From: Nocardia abscessus NBRC 100374
GTDB taxonomy: Bacteria; Actinomycetota; Actinomycetes; Mycobacteriales; Mycobacteriaceae
Reading direction: 5' to 3'
NCBI RefSeq assembly: GCF_000308455.1
Contig: NZ_BAFP01000123.1
Coordinates: 122,832-186,831, forward strand
DNA length: 64,000 bases
In this document: piece by piece, positions 44,666 to 53,219 of the stretch
How positions within the stretch are numbered: the first letter of the stretch is position 1
Layout: each line of letters starts with the position of its first letter
Notes under the pieces: generated by a model
The model's input: the letters and a program-made list of their open reading frames with translations, nothing else
What the model was told of the DNA's origin: nothing
The model's database searches: none
Position numbers and translations under genes: made by a program

Positions 44666-44896
44666 TCACCAGGCCATACGCCTTCCGATAACGGCTCGTT
44701 GATCAGGTGTCAGATGCCCCCGGCACATCACCCAGAGTGCGACCAACGGTGCGATCTGCGCTTCAGTAACGGCTACCGAATCGAAACCGGGTACTAGTCC
44801 TGAGCACCAGATCCGTTGCGCCTCAATAGTTGCTCCGTCAACGATGGTTCCACCCAGCACCCCACCGCCATACAATGAGCCATCACTTAACGGCAC
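44666..44896 (-). CDS. Uncertain small ORF, 76 aa
   Basis: A GTG at 44896 directly follows the palindrome at 44897-44912 and opens a frame ending LWVMCRGHLTPDQRAVIGRR-MAW. The composition is plausible for protein (GGGVLGGTIVDGATIEAQRI) but I recognise no family and there is no ribosome site, so it would have to be leaderless. Codon use is less GC-rich than in the surrounding genes. It may be a real accessory gene or chance. Confidence 0.3.
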   Translation of the reverse strand: MPLSDGSLYGGGVLGGTIVDGATIEAQRIWCSGLVPGFDSVAVTEAQIAPLVALWVMCRGHLTPDQRAVIGRRMAW

Positions 44897-44912
44897 GATA
44901 TACAAGTATATC
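44897..44912. promoter_or_regulatory. Perfect 16-bp palindrome in an AT-rich island
   Basis: GATATAC-AA-GTATATC, a perfect inverted repeat between the uncertain small ORF and the NCS1 permease gene. A related TATACAAG-A-TATATC sequence lies at the vapBC start (58402-58419). A candidate operator; the bound protein is unknown. Confidence 0.55.
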
Positions 44913-44958
44913 GAATGGCCGGGGCCCGGTGCCCGCAGCCGGTCGCGGCCCTCGGCGA

Positions 44959-46464
44959 ATGGATCTCGGCATGGCAATGGCTTCAACGGCTTCAGCGAAA
45001 TCTTCGAAGTGGTCCGTCGAGCGCAAAGGCGCCGAATGGGTCACCGACGAGGAGCGTCGAGGTAAACCGCGCGCCCAGTTCTGGCCGTGGGCGGGCACCA
45101 GTTGCAACGTGCTGCTGATGTCGTTCGGTCCGTATGTCATGGCACTGGGCCTCGACTGGCACCTGGCAGCGCTGGCGGCGGCGGCCGGTGCGGTGCTGTC
45201 GTTCCTGCTGCTCGCTCTGGTGTCACTGGCCGGGCAGCGGGGCGGGGCGGCGACCATGGTGGCCGGGCGCGCGGCGTTCGGATTTCACGGCAACAAGGTC
45301 CCGACCTTGATCAGTTATCTGGCGTTGGTGGGGTGGGAGACCTTCTCGGCGGTCCTGGCGACCCTCGCGGCCCGCACTGTGGCCCATCGGCTCGACCCGG
45401 AGATGGATACCAGACCGCTCATGGTCGTCACTCTCTGCCTCGTCGTCCTGGCCAGTACGGTGGTCGGCATCTACGGCTGCCATGTGATCCTGCGGATCCA
45501 GAAGTGGTTCGCCCTCGTATTCACCGCGCTGTCGGTGGTCTACTGCGGGCTGACGCTGCCCGAGATCTCGTTCGCGGCGCACGGCCAGGCCAGTTTCGGC
45601 GCGTTCACGGGCGGGATCATGTTGACCGCCAGTCTGCTCGGCCTGAGCTGGGTGAACTGCGCGGCCGACTACACCCGTTATCTGCCACGCGAGACCGGCA
45701 GAGGCGCGCTGGTGGGATGGATCACCTTCGGCGGCACCGCGCCCGCCGTCGTGTTGATGGGATTCGGGACGCTGCTGGCCGCCGGCGACCCGGAGGTCGC
45801 GGCCAGGGCCGCGACCGATCCGATCAGCGCCTTGTCGGCCCATCTGCCCACCTGGTTCCTGGTGCCGTATCTGATCCTTGCGTTGGTGGGTTTCGTGTCC
45901 GGCTCCATCATCGGCCTGTACTCCTCGGGCCTCGCGTTGCAGACCTTGGGTGTGCGGATGCCAAGGCACTACACCGTGCTGATCGACGCGGTCCTTATCG
46001 CGGGCGCGGGTGGCTATGTCGTCTTCGCCGCTCCGGGCTTCTTCGCCCCGTTCCAGGCATTCCTGACCACGACGGCGGTGGTGATGGCCGCCTGGTCCGG
46101 AATCTTCGTCGTCGACCTGTGGCAGCGCCGCCACATCGGCTACGACCGGACGGCCCTGTTCAGCCCGCTCGGCGCCTACGGCAGGGTGAACCGCGCCGGG
46201 ATCGGCTGCCTGACCGTCGCGACCATCGTCGGGTTCGGCCTGATCACCTCCCCCGATCCGAACATCGGCCCACTGCTCGGATATCTGTTCACTCCAGCCG
46301 CCCGCGCCGGCGGCTTGGGCAGCAGCAACCTCGGCATATTCGTCGCGCTGGTCCTCGCGACCGCGGGCTACGCGGCCCTGCACCGAGTACGCCCGTCCGC
46401 CCCGCCGAACACGACCGAAGAGATCGAGAACCGTGATACGAACCTGATCCGGGTCACCACGTAG
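44959..46464 (+). CDS. NCS1-family nucleobase/cation permease
   Basis: A membrane transporter of about 500 residues in the purine-cytosine permease (NCS1) family, which brings in nucleobases or related compounds with a cation. The family N-terminal signature is AGTSCNVLLMSFGPYVMALG, about 12 hydrophobic helices follow, and VNCAADYTRYLPRETGR in the middle is the conserved loop. The exact substrate is not readable. ATG at 44959 is chosen; ATGs at 44971 and 44977 are possible and none has a good ribosome site. The LysR gene is divergent, about 550 bases away. Confidence 0.85.
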   Translation: MDLGMAMASTASAKSSKWSVERKGAEWVTDEERRGKPRAQFWPWAGTSCNVLLMSFGPYVMALGLDWHLAALAAAAGAVLSFLLLALVSLAGQRGGAATMVAGRAAFGFHGNKVPTLISYLALVGWETFSAVLATLAARTVAHRLDPEMDTRPLMVVTLCLVVLASTVVGIYGCHVILRIQKWFALVFTALSVVYCGLTLPEISFAAHGQASFGAFTGGIMLTASLLGLSWVNCAADYTRYLPRETGRGALVGWITFGGTAPAVVLMGFGTLLAAGDPEVAARAATDPISALSAHLPTWFLVPYLILALVGFVSGSIIGLYSSGLALQTLGVRMPRHYTVLIDAVLIAGAGGYVVFAAPGFFAPFQAFLTTTAVVMAAWSGIFVVDLWQRRHIGYDRTALFSPLGAYGRVNRAGIGCLTVATIVGFGLITSPDPNIGPLLGYLFTPAARAGGLGSSNLGIFVALVLATAGYAALHRVRPSAPPNTTEEIENRDTNLIRVTT

Positions 46465-46596
46465 AGCTCTTCGCCGCCGAGCCGGTCACGGACGTCGCCG
46501 CGCCAGATCGCGCGCCGGGCCGCATCCGACTTCGCGCCCGTCCTGGGCCGTGAACGCCTGCCGACTTCAGCCTGAATGCTGCCGCAGCCGCATGTA

Positions 46597-46670
46597 TCTG
46601 CATCTTTGCAGAACCGAACTGCATTAATGGTCATTGCGGCGCAATTCGTCTGCACTAATACTCGGTGCAG
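46597..46670 (+). promoter_or_regulatory. LysR-type box (site 2) and candidate promoter of the transporter operon
   Basis: TCTGCATCTTTGCAGA (46597-46612) is a perfect palindrome with a 4-base centre and continues AACCGAACT like site 1. Downstream, TTGCGG (46634) and TAATAC (46656), 16 bases apart, could be -35 and -10, and an inverted repeat CTGCAC-N9-GTGCAG (46650-46670) overlaps the -10. Confidence 0.65.
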
Positions 46671-46736
46671 CCAAGCATTGTGGGGGCCGTCACATCGGAG
46701 TCCGAAGTGTGGCCCCGGGCACGAAGGAGTAGCGCG

Positions 46737-48122
46737 ATGAGGGAGCACAGCGCCGGAGCGACACCGGCGGAGGATCGGGGCGGCACGACCAGCGGTTTGC
46801 GCCGCGTGGTGGCCGCATCGATGGCGGGCACGGTCGTGGAATGGTACGAGTTCTTCCTCTACGGCACCGCCGCCACGCTGGTGTTCAGCAAGGTGTTCTT
46901 CGCCAAGGACACCAGCGATCTGGACGCCATCCTCGCCGCGTTCGTGACCTACGCGGTCGGTTTCGCGGCGCGCCCGCTCGGCGGCGTGGTGTTCGGGCAT
47001 TTCGGCGACAAGTACGGCCGTAAGAAGCTGCTGCAATTCAGCCTGATCCTGGTGGGCAGCGCGACGTTCCTGATGGGCTGCCTGCCGACCTTCGGGCAGA
47101 TCGGCTACTGGGCGCCCGCGCTGCTGGTGGCGCTGCGCTTCATCCAGGGCTTCGCGGTCGGCGGGGAATGGGGCGGCGCGGTACTGCTGGTCGCCGAGCA
47201 CAGCCCGAGCCGCAGCCGCGGTTTCTGGGCGAGCTGGCCGCAGGCGGGCGTGCCCGCGGGCAACCTGCTGGCGACGGTGGTGCTGCTGGTGCTCACCTCC
47301 ACGCTGTCGGACGAGGCGTTCCTCGGCTGGGGCTGGCGCGTGGCGTTCTGGCTGTCGGCGGTAGTGGTGCTGGTCGGTTACTACATCCGCACGAAGATCA
47401 CCGACGCGCCCATCTTCGTCGCGGCGCAGCAGGAAGCCGAGCAGATCAAGTCCACCTCGCTGAGCGTGGTCGAAGTGCTGCGCCGCTACCCGCGCGGCGT
47501 GCTCACCGCGATGGGCCTGCGCTTCGGCGAGAACGTCATGTACTACCTGGTGGTCACGTTCACAATCACCTACTTGAAGGTGGAGGTGCACGCCGACACC
47601 GCAGTGATCCTGTGGTGGCTGCTCGCCGCGCACGCGGTGCACTTCGTGACGATCCCGCTGGTGGGCAACCTGTCCGACCGGTTCGGCAGGCGACCGGTCT
47701 ACCTGATCGGCGCGCTGACCGCGGGCACCTGGGGCTTCTTCGCCTTCCCGATGATGGACAGCGGCCACAACGCGATCATCATGTCCGCCATCATCATCGG
47801 CTTGATCTTCCACGCCTTCATGTACGCCGGGCAGCCCGCGATCATGGCCGAGATGTTCCCCACCCGGATGCGCTACTCCGGGGTGTCCCTCGGCTATCAG
47901 GTGACCTCGATCGTGGCCGGCTCGCTGGCGCCGATCATCGCCGTCCGGCTGTTGAACACCTACCACTCCGCGGTGCCGATCGCCTGGTACCTGGCGGGCG
48001 CGGCGGCGGTGAGCGCGATCGCCGTGTTCTTCGGGCGAGAGACGAAGGGGCTGAGCTTGGAAAGCATCGATCACGCCGACGCCGAGAGCGTCGGCGCGCG
48101 GGCCGAAGTGACCGTGCGATGA
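46737..48122 (+). CDS. MHS-family MFS transporter
   Basis: A 461-residue, 12-helix proton symporter of the metabolite:H+ family. Signatures are VVEWYEFFLYGTAATLVF in helix 1, GHFGDKYGRKKLL after helix 2, and RFIQGFAVGGEWGGAVLLVA in helix 4, all classic for this family (ShiA/ProP/KgtP relatives). The ATG at 46737 has AAGGAG 8 bases upstream. Its stop overlaps the start of the next gene (ATGA), so it is co-translated with a 3-hydroxybutyrate dehydrogenase and may import 3-hydroxybutyrate, acetoacetate or a related carboxylate; that substrate is an inference. Confidence 0.92.
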   Translation: MREHSAGATPAEDRGGTTSGLRRVVAASMAGTVVEWYEFFLYGTAATLVFSKVFFAKDTSDLDAILAAFVTYAVGFAARPLGGVVFGHFGDKYGRKKLLQFSLILVGSATFLMGCLPTFGQIGYWAPALLVALRFIQGFAVGGEWGGAVLLVAEHSPSRSRGFWASWPQAGVPAGNLLATVVLLVLTSTLSDEAFLGWGWRVAFWLSAVVVLVGYYIRTKITDAPIFVAAQQEAEQIKSTSLSVVEVLRRYPRGVLTAMGLRFGENVMYYLVVTFTITYLKVEVHADTAVILWWLLAAHAVHFVTIPLVGNLSDRFGRRPVYLIGALTAGTWGFFAFPMMDSGHNAIIMSAIIIGLIFHAFMYAGQPAIMAEMFPTRMRYSGVSLGYQVTSIVAGSLAPIIAVRLLNTYHSAVPIAWYLAGAAAVSAIAVFFGRETKGLSLESIDHADAESVGARAEVTVR

Positions 48123-48865
48123 GCGATCTGGCGGAGCGCAGCGCCCTGGTCACCGGCGGCGCGAGCGGCATCGGCGCGGCGTGCGCCCGTGCGCTCGCGG
48201 CGCGCGGCGCCACCGTCACGGTGGCCGACGTCGACGATGTCGGCGCGAAGGCCGTGGCCCGCGAACTGGGCGGCAAGTCGTGGGCGGTGGATCTGCTCGA
48301 CGTCGCGTCGCTAGAGGAGCTGGAACTCGACATCGACATCCTGGTGAACAACGCCGGGGTGCAGCACATCAGCCCGATCGAGGAGTTCGCGCCGCAGCGG
48401 TTCCGCGATCTGCTCGCGCTGATGGTCGAGGCGCCGTTCCTGCTGGTGCGCGCGGCCTTGCCGCACATGTACCGGCAGGGCTGGGGACGTATCGTCAACA
48501 TCTCCTCGGTGCACGGCCTGCGCGCCTCCGAATACAAGGTCGCGTACGTGACGGCCAAGCACGGACTGGAGGGGCTGTCCAAGGTCACCGCGCTCGAGGG
48601 CGGCCCGCACGGCGTGACGAGCAACTGCGTCAACCCGGGCTACGTGCGTACACCGCTGGTGGACAAGCAGATCGCCGACCAGGCCAAGGCGCACGGTGTG
48701 CCCGAACAGGAAGTGGTGGAGAAGATCCTGCTCACCGAGAGCGCGATCAAGCGCCTGGTGGAGCCGGAAGAGGTCGCGGCGCTGGTGAGCTGGCTCGCGT
48801 CGCCGGAGGCGGGCATGGTCACCGGCGCGGCCTACACGATGGACGGCGGGTGGAGCGCGCGATGA
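48119..48865 (+). CDS. 3-Hydroxybutyrate dehydrogenase (SDR)
   Basis: A 248-residue short-chain dehydrogenase that should interconvert (R)-3-hydroxybutyrate and acetoacetate with NAD. The cofactor loop is TGGASGIG (12-19), NNAG is at 77-80, and the catalytic residues are Ser130, Tyr143 and Lys147 (VAYVTAKHG). NNAGVQHISPIEEF and NCVNPGYVRTPLVDKQIADQ are typical of 3-hydroxybutyrate dehydrogenases within the SDR family. The start overlaps the transporter stop. Acetoacetate formed here can be activated by AacS encoded 7 kb downstream. Confidence 0.88.
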   Translation: MSDLAERSALVTGGASGIGAACARALAARGATVTVADVDDVGAKAVARELGGKSWAVDLLDVASLEELELDIDILVNNAGVQHISPIEEFAPQRFRDLLALMVEAPFLLVRAALPHMYRQGWGRIVNISSVHGLRASEYKVAYVTAKHGLEGLSKVTALEGGPHGVTSNCVNPGYVRTPLVDKQIADQAKAHGVPEQEVVEKILLTESAIKRLVEPEEVAALVSWLASPEAGMVTGAAYTMDGGWSAR

Positions 48866-48873
48866 GGGCGCGC

Positions 48874-49467
48874 TCACCCGAGGGCGGTCAGCGCCATCCT
48901 GCGCAGCACCGGACGGGCTCGGGCCGCGGTCGCGTTGCCCGCGCTGTGCGGGGTGGAGTTGATCAGGCCGAAGGCGGCGTGGGCTTGGACCCGCGCCGTC
49001 TCCTCGGGTAGTTCCGGATGCAGCTCGCGCAGCACGCCCACCCAGATCTCCACGTATCGACGCTGGGTGCGGCGGATCTCGCGACGGGCGGCGGCCGGCA
49101 CGTTGTCCAGGTCGCGGTCCTGGATGCGGATCAACTCCGGTTCACCGAGCGCGAAGTCCAGATGATGGTCGACCAGCCCGGCGAGCGCCCGCTCGGCGGA
49201 CTTCGCGCCCGCCACCACCGCCGTACCGCCGTCGAGCAGGCGCTGACTCACCCCCACCAGCAGCTCGACCAGCAGCGCCTCCTTGTTCGGGAAGTGCCGG
49301 TAGACCGCGGGACCGCTGATGCCGACGGCGGCGCCCAGATCGTCCAAGCGCATGCCGAGGAAGCCGCGATCGGCGATCAACCGGGCCCCGGCTTCCAGCA
49401 GTTGTGCCCTGCGTTGCGCCTTCAATTGCTCGCGACGCGTGGGCGCGACGGATTCGGCACTGGTCAC
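48874..49467 (-). CDS. TetR-family regulator, BkaR-like
   Basis: A 197-residue regulator. Helix-turn-helix at about 15-60 (QLLEAGARLIADRGFLGMRL then DDLGAAVGISGPAVYRHFPNK). Its position, divergent from accD1-accA1-fadE19, matches the mycobacterial regulator of branched-chain keto-acid catabolism (Rv2506, BkaR). ATG at 49467 is the first. The 93-base intergenic region holds two matching palindromes, so it probably represses both directions. It converges with the 3-hydroxybutyrate dehydrogenase gene, 8 bases from its stop. Confidence 0.9.
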   Translation of the reverse strand: MTSAESVAPTRREQLKAQRRAQLLEAGARLIADRGFLGMRLDDLGAAVGISGPAVYRHFPNKEALLVELLVGVSQRLLDGGTAVVAGAKSAERALAGLVDHHLDFALGEPELIRIQDRDLDNVPAAARREIRRTQRRYVEIWVGVLRELHPELPEETARVQAHAAFGLINSTPHSAGNATAARARPVLRRMALTALG

Positions 49468-49498
49468 ACGCGTTCCTTTCCGCCGACCTGGACATCTC

Positions 49499-49542
49499 GG
49501 TTAATCAACACTAACCTGAATTTTAGTTATCGGCGACTAACT
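49499..49542. promoter_or_regulatory. Two TetR operators between bkaR-like gene and accD1
   Basis: GGTTA-N8-TAACC (49499-49516) and AGTTA-N8-TAACT (49525-49542) share GTTA-N8-TAAC and are centred 26 bases apart. Both lie in the AT-rich divergent promoter region. Confidence 0.8.
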
Positions 49543-49560
49543 GGACGACAGGATGGCGTG

Positions 49561-51159
49561 ATGACCGTTACCGAAGAGGCCGTCGGCAACCGCGCCGCGC
49601 ACGCGGCGTTGGTCGACGACCTGCGCGCCCGGCTGGCCGCCGCGGCGCTGGGCGGGCCGGCGAAGGCGCGCGATCGCCACGTCGCGCGGGGCAAGCTGCT
49701 GCCCAGGCAGCGCGTGGACCAGTTGCTGGACCCGGGGAGCCCGTTCCTCGAGCTCTCCCCGCTGGCCGCGACCGGGATGTACGGCGACGAGTCCCCCGGC
49801 GCGGGGATCATCACCGGGATCGGGCGGGTGTCCGGGCGCGAGTGCGTGATCGTGGCCAACGACGCGACGGTCAAGGGCGGCACCTACTACCCCATGACGG
49901 TCAAGAAGCATCTGCGCGCGCAGGAGATCGCGTTGCAGAACCGATTGCCGTGCGTGTACCTGGTCGACTCCGGCGGCGCCTACCTGCCGCGCCAGGACGA
50001 GGTGTTCCCCGACCGGGAGCACTTCGGGCGCATCTTTTACAACCAGGCGACCATGAGCGCCAAGGGCATCCCGCAGATCGCCGCGGTGCTCGGCTCGTGC
50101 ACCGCCGGTGGCGCCTACGTGCCCGCGATGAGCGACGAGGCCGTGATCGTGCGCAACCAGGGCACCATCTTCCTCGGCGGCCCGCCGCTGGTGAAGGCCG
50201 CGACCGGTGAGGTGGTCACGGCGGAGGAACTCGGCGGTGGCGAGCTGCACTCGCGCACCTCGGGCGTCACCGACCACCTGGCCGAGGACGACCAGGACGC
50301 GCTGCGCATCGTGCGCCGCATCGTGGCCACCCTCGGACCGCGCACGCCGGTGCCGTGGGACGTCCGGCCCGTGATCGCGCCCGCCGCGCCGGAATCCGAG
50401 CTCTACGACGTGGTGCCGGTGGATCTACGCACCCCGTACGACGTGCGCGAGGTGATCCATCGCCTGGTCGACGGCACACCCGAGGGCGAGAGCGGCTTCC
50501 ACGAGTTCAAAGCCGAATACGGCAAGACCCTGGTCACCGGTTTCGCGCACATCCACGGGCATCCGGTGGGCATCGTCGCCAACAACGGCGTGCTGTTCAG
50601 CGAATCCGCCATGAAGGGCGCGCATTTCATCGAGCTGTGCGACAAGCGCAGCATTCCGCTGCTGTTCTTGCAGAACATCACCGGATTCATGGTCGGCCGC
50701 GACTACGAGGCAGGCGGCATCGCCAAGCACGGCGCGAAGATGGTCACCGCGGTGGCCTGCGCGCGCGTGCCGAAGCTCACCGTCGTGATCGGCGGCTCCT
50801 ACGGCGCGGGCAACTACTCGATGTGCGGGCGCGCGTATTCGCCGCGGTTCCTGTGGATGTGGCCGAACGCCCGGATCTCGGTGATGGGCGGCGAGCAGGC
50901 GGCGTCGGTGCTGTCGACGGTGCGGGGCGACCAGCTCGACAGCAGCGGGCAGCCTTGGTCGTCCGAGGACGAGGAAGCGTTCAAGGCACCGATCCGGGAC
51001 CAATACGAAAGCCAGGGCAACCCCTACTACGCGACCGCCCGGCTGTGGGACGACGGCGTCATCGATCCCGCCGACACCAGAACCGTGCTCGGGCTGGCGC
51101 TGTCGGTGTGCGCGCAGGCCCCGCTCGAACCCGTTTCCTACGGCGTTTTCCGGATGTGA
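49561..51159 (+). CDS. accD1: Acyl-CoA carboxylase beta subunit (3-methylcrotonyl-CoA carboxylase)
   Basis: The 532-residue carboxyltransferase subunit of a biotin-dependent acyl-CoA carboxylase. It carries the crotonase-like N and C halves: VYLVDSGGAYLPRQDEVFPD with GSCTAGGAYVPAM form the oxyanion and biotin pocket, and LFLQNITGFMVGRDYEAGGI and IGGSYGAGNYSMCGRAYSPR the second half. These are diagnostic of methylcrotonyl-CoA carboxylase beta subunits. In mycobacteria AccA1-AccD1 carboxylates 3-methylcrotonyl-CoA in leucine breakdown. ATG at 49561 is the natural start. Its stop overlaps the accA1 start by one base (TGATG). Confidence 0.93.
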   Translation: MTVTEEAVGNRAAHAALVDDLRARLAAAALGGPAKARDRHVARGKLLPRQRVDQLLDPGSPFLELSPLAATGMYGDESPGAGIITGIGRVSGRECVIVANDATVKGGTYYPMTVKKHLRAQEIALQNRLPCVYLVDSGGAYLPRQDEVFPDREHFGRIFYNQATMSAKGIPQIAAVLGSCTAGGAYVPAMSDEAVIVRNQGTIFLGGPPLVKAATGEVVTAEELGGGELHSRTSGVTDHLAEDDQDALRIVRRIVATLGPRTPVPWDVRPVIAPAAPESELYDVVPVDLRTPYDVREVIHRLVDGTPEGESGFHEFKAEYGKTLVTGFAHIHGHPVGIVANNGVLFSESAMKGAHFIELCDKRSIPLLFLQNITGFMVGRDYEAGGIAKHGAKMVTAVACARVPKLTVVIGGSYGAGNYSMCGRAYSPRFLWMWPNARISVMGGEQAASVLSTVRGDQLDSSGQPWSSEDEEAFKAPIRDQYESQGNPYYATARLWDDGVIDPADTRTVLGLALSVCAQAPLEPVSYGVFRM

Positions 51160-53219
51160 TGGCGATGCTGAACAAATCTGTTCCGGTCGGATTCGACACC
51201 GTGCTGGTCGCCAACCGCGGCGAGATCGCGGTGCGGGTGATCCGCACACTGCGCGCCCTGGGCATCCGCTCGGTGGCCGTCTACAGCGATGCCGACGCCG
51301 ACGCCCGTCATGTCCACGAAGCCGACACGGCGGTGCGTCTCGGCCCGGCCCCCGCCAGGGAGAGCTACCTCGCGATCGACCGGGTGGTGGCCGCCGCCGT
51401 GCGCACCGGTGCGCAAGCGGTCCACCCCGGCTACGGATTCCTCTCGGAGAACGCCGCTTTCGCTGCCGCGCTGGCCGAGGCGGGCATCGTCTTCCTCGGC
51501 CCGCCCGCCCGCGCCATCGAGGTGATGGGCGACAAGATCACCGCGAAGAACACGGTGGCCGCGTTCGGTGTCCCGGTGGTGCCCGGCATCGCCACACCCG
51601 GCTTGACCGACGACGATCTGATCACCGCGGCCGCCGAAGTCGGCTACCCGGTGCTGGTCAAGCCGTCCGCGGGCGGTGGAGGCAAGGGCATGCGCCGGGT
51701 GGACGATCCGGCCCGGCTGCCGGAGGCGCTGCGCAGCGCCCGGCGCGAGGCGGCCGCCGCGTTCGGCGACGACACGCTGTTCCTGGAACGGTTCGTCACC
51801 CGGCCGCGGCACATCGAGGTGCAGATCCTGGCCGACCAGTTCGGCAACGTGCTGCACCTGGGCGAGCGCGAATGCAGCTTGCAGCGCCGCCACCAGAAGG
51901 TGATCGAGGAGGCGCCCTCGCCGCTGCTGGACGCGGCCACCAGGGCCAGGATCGGCGCCGCCGCCTGCAACACCGCGCGCAGCGTGGACTACGTGGGCGC
52001 GGGCACCGTGGAGTTCATCGTCTCCGCCGACCGGCCCGACGAGTTCTTCTTCATGGAGATGAACACCCGCCTGCAGGTGGAACATCCGGTGACCGAGCTG
52101 GTCACCGGGGTCGACCTGGTGGAATGCCAGGTCCGGGTGGCGGCCGGGCAGAAGCTGGCGGTGGCCCAGGACGACATCCGCATGGTGGGGCACGCGATCG
52201 AGGCCAGGGTGTACGCCGAGGACCCCGGGCGCGGGTTCCTGCCCACCGGCGGCACGGTGCTCGACCTCGACGAGCCCGAGGGCCAGGGGGTGCGGGTCGA
52301 TTCGGGCTTGCGGATCGGCACGCACGTCGGCAGCGACTACGACCCGATGCTGTCGAAGGTCATCGCGCATGCCGGTGACCGCGCCGCCGCGCTCGCGAGA
52401 CTCGATCGGGCGCTGGCCGACACCGTGCTGCTCGGCGTGACCAGCAATGTCGAATTCCTGCGCTTCCTGCTGGCCGATCCGGACGTGGCCGAAGGTCGGC
52501 TGGACACCGGCCTGCTGGACCGGCGGGTGGCCGACTTCCGTCCCGCCGCCGTCGGCGACGACGAGTTCGTCGCCGCGGCGGCCTGGCACTGGCTGCGCCG
52601 CTGGCCGGCCACGCCGCGCGATCCCTGGGACATTCCGTCCGGCTGGCGGATCGGATCCACCGCACCCACACCGATCCGGCTGGCGGGCGGCGATCGGATC
52701 GAGCACGTCTACGTCTCGGGCACGCCCGACGGCGGCACGGTCGAGGTGGGCGAGGGCGAAACCCGCTCGCTCACCGCGACCTTCACCGCTTCCGATCGCT
52801 ATGCGGGCGTGCTCACCCTGACCCTGGACGGCCTGCGCCGCACCTACCGGGCCGCCGAACACGACGGCCTGCTGTGGGTGGCCGGACCGTCCGGCATCGC
52901 GGCGCTGCGCGAAGTGGCCGAGGTCAACGTGCGCGGCGGTGACGAGCACGTGGGAGACGCCGAGATCCGCTCCCCCATGCCGGGCTCGGTGATCGCGGTA
53001 CCGGTCGCTTCGGGCGCCGCCGTCGCCGCGGGCGATCCGGTGGTCATCGTGGAGGCGATGAAGATGGAACACTCGCTCACCGCGCCGGTCACCGGAACCG
53101 TGGAACTACTGGTCGAGCCGGGCGCCCAGGTGCGCCTCGACCAAGTGCTGGCGCGCGTCGTCGCGCAGGCCGCAACGAACCCCGCCGAACAGGCCGAACG
53201 AGAAGGAATCCCCACATGA
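51159..53219 (+). CDS. accA1: Acyl-CoA carboxylase alpha subunit (biotin carboxylase plus biotin carrier)
   Basis: A 686-residue protein that carboxylates its own biotin using ATP and bicarbonate and hands it to AccD1. Order: biotin-carboxylase domain (LVANRGEIAVRVIRTLRALG near 12; ATP-grasp loop GGGGKGM near 172; MNTRLQVEHPVTE near 305), a linker, and a C-terminal biotinyl domain with EAMKMEH (Lys near 634). Length is usual for this family. ATG at 51159 overlaps the accD1 stop; a second ATG at 51165 is possible. It overlaps fadE19 by four bases (ATGA). Confidence 0.94.
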   Translation: MAMLNKSVPVGFDTVLVANRGEIAVRVIRTLRALGIRSVAVYSDADADARHVHEADTAVRLGPAPARESYLAIDRVVAAAVRTGAQAVHPGYGFLSENAAFAAALAEAGIVFLGPPARAIEVMGDKITAKNTVAAFGVPVVPGIATPGLTDDDLITAAAEVGYPVLVKPSAGGGGKGMRRVDDPARLPEALRSARREAAAAFGDDTLFLERFVTRPRHIEVQILADQFGNVLHLGERECSLQRRHQKVIEEAPSPLLDAATRARIGAAACNTARSVDYVGAGTVEFIVSADRPDEFFFMEMNTRLQVEHPVTELVTGVDLVECQVRVAAGQKLAVAQDDIRMVGHAIEARVYAEDPGRGFLPTGGTVLDLDEPEGQGVRVDSGLRIGTHVGSDYDPMLSKVIAHAGDRAAALARLDRALADTVLLGVTSNVEFLRFLLADPDVAEGRLDTGLLDRRVADFRPAAVGDDEFVAAAAWHWLRRWPATPRDPWDIPSGWRIGSTAPTPIRLAGGDRIEHVYVSGTPDGGTVEVGEGETRSLTATFTASDRYAGVLTLTLDGLRRTYRAAEHDGLLWVAGPSGIAALREVAEVNVRGGDEHVGDAEIRSPMPGSVIAVPVASGAAVAAGDPVVIVEAMKMEHSLTAPVTGTVELLVEPGAQVRLDQVLARVVAQAATNPAEQAEREGIPT

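Noticed and set aside
46368..48074. Minus-strand open frame across the MHS transporter, including a GGDEF-like RLGGEEL string near 46480
   Set aside because: The string is isolated, the rest is Arg/His-rich shadow sequence, and the plus-strand transporter is clear. The 46465-46596 stretch shows no supported gene.
51138..53072. Long antisense open frame across accA1
   Set aside because: No domain in the translation, while the plus strand encodes a complete biotin carboxylase with overlapping neighbours.
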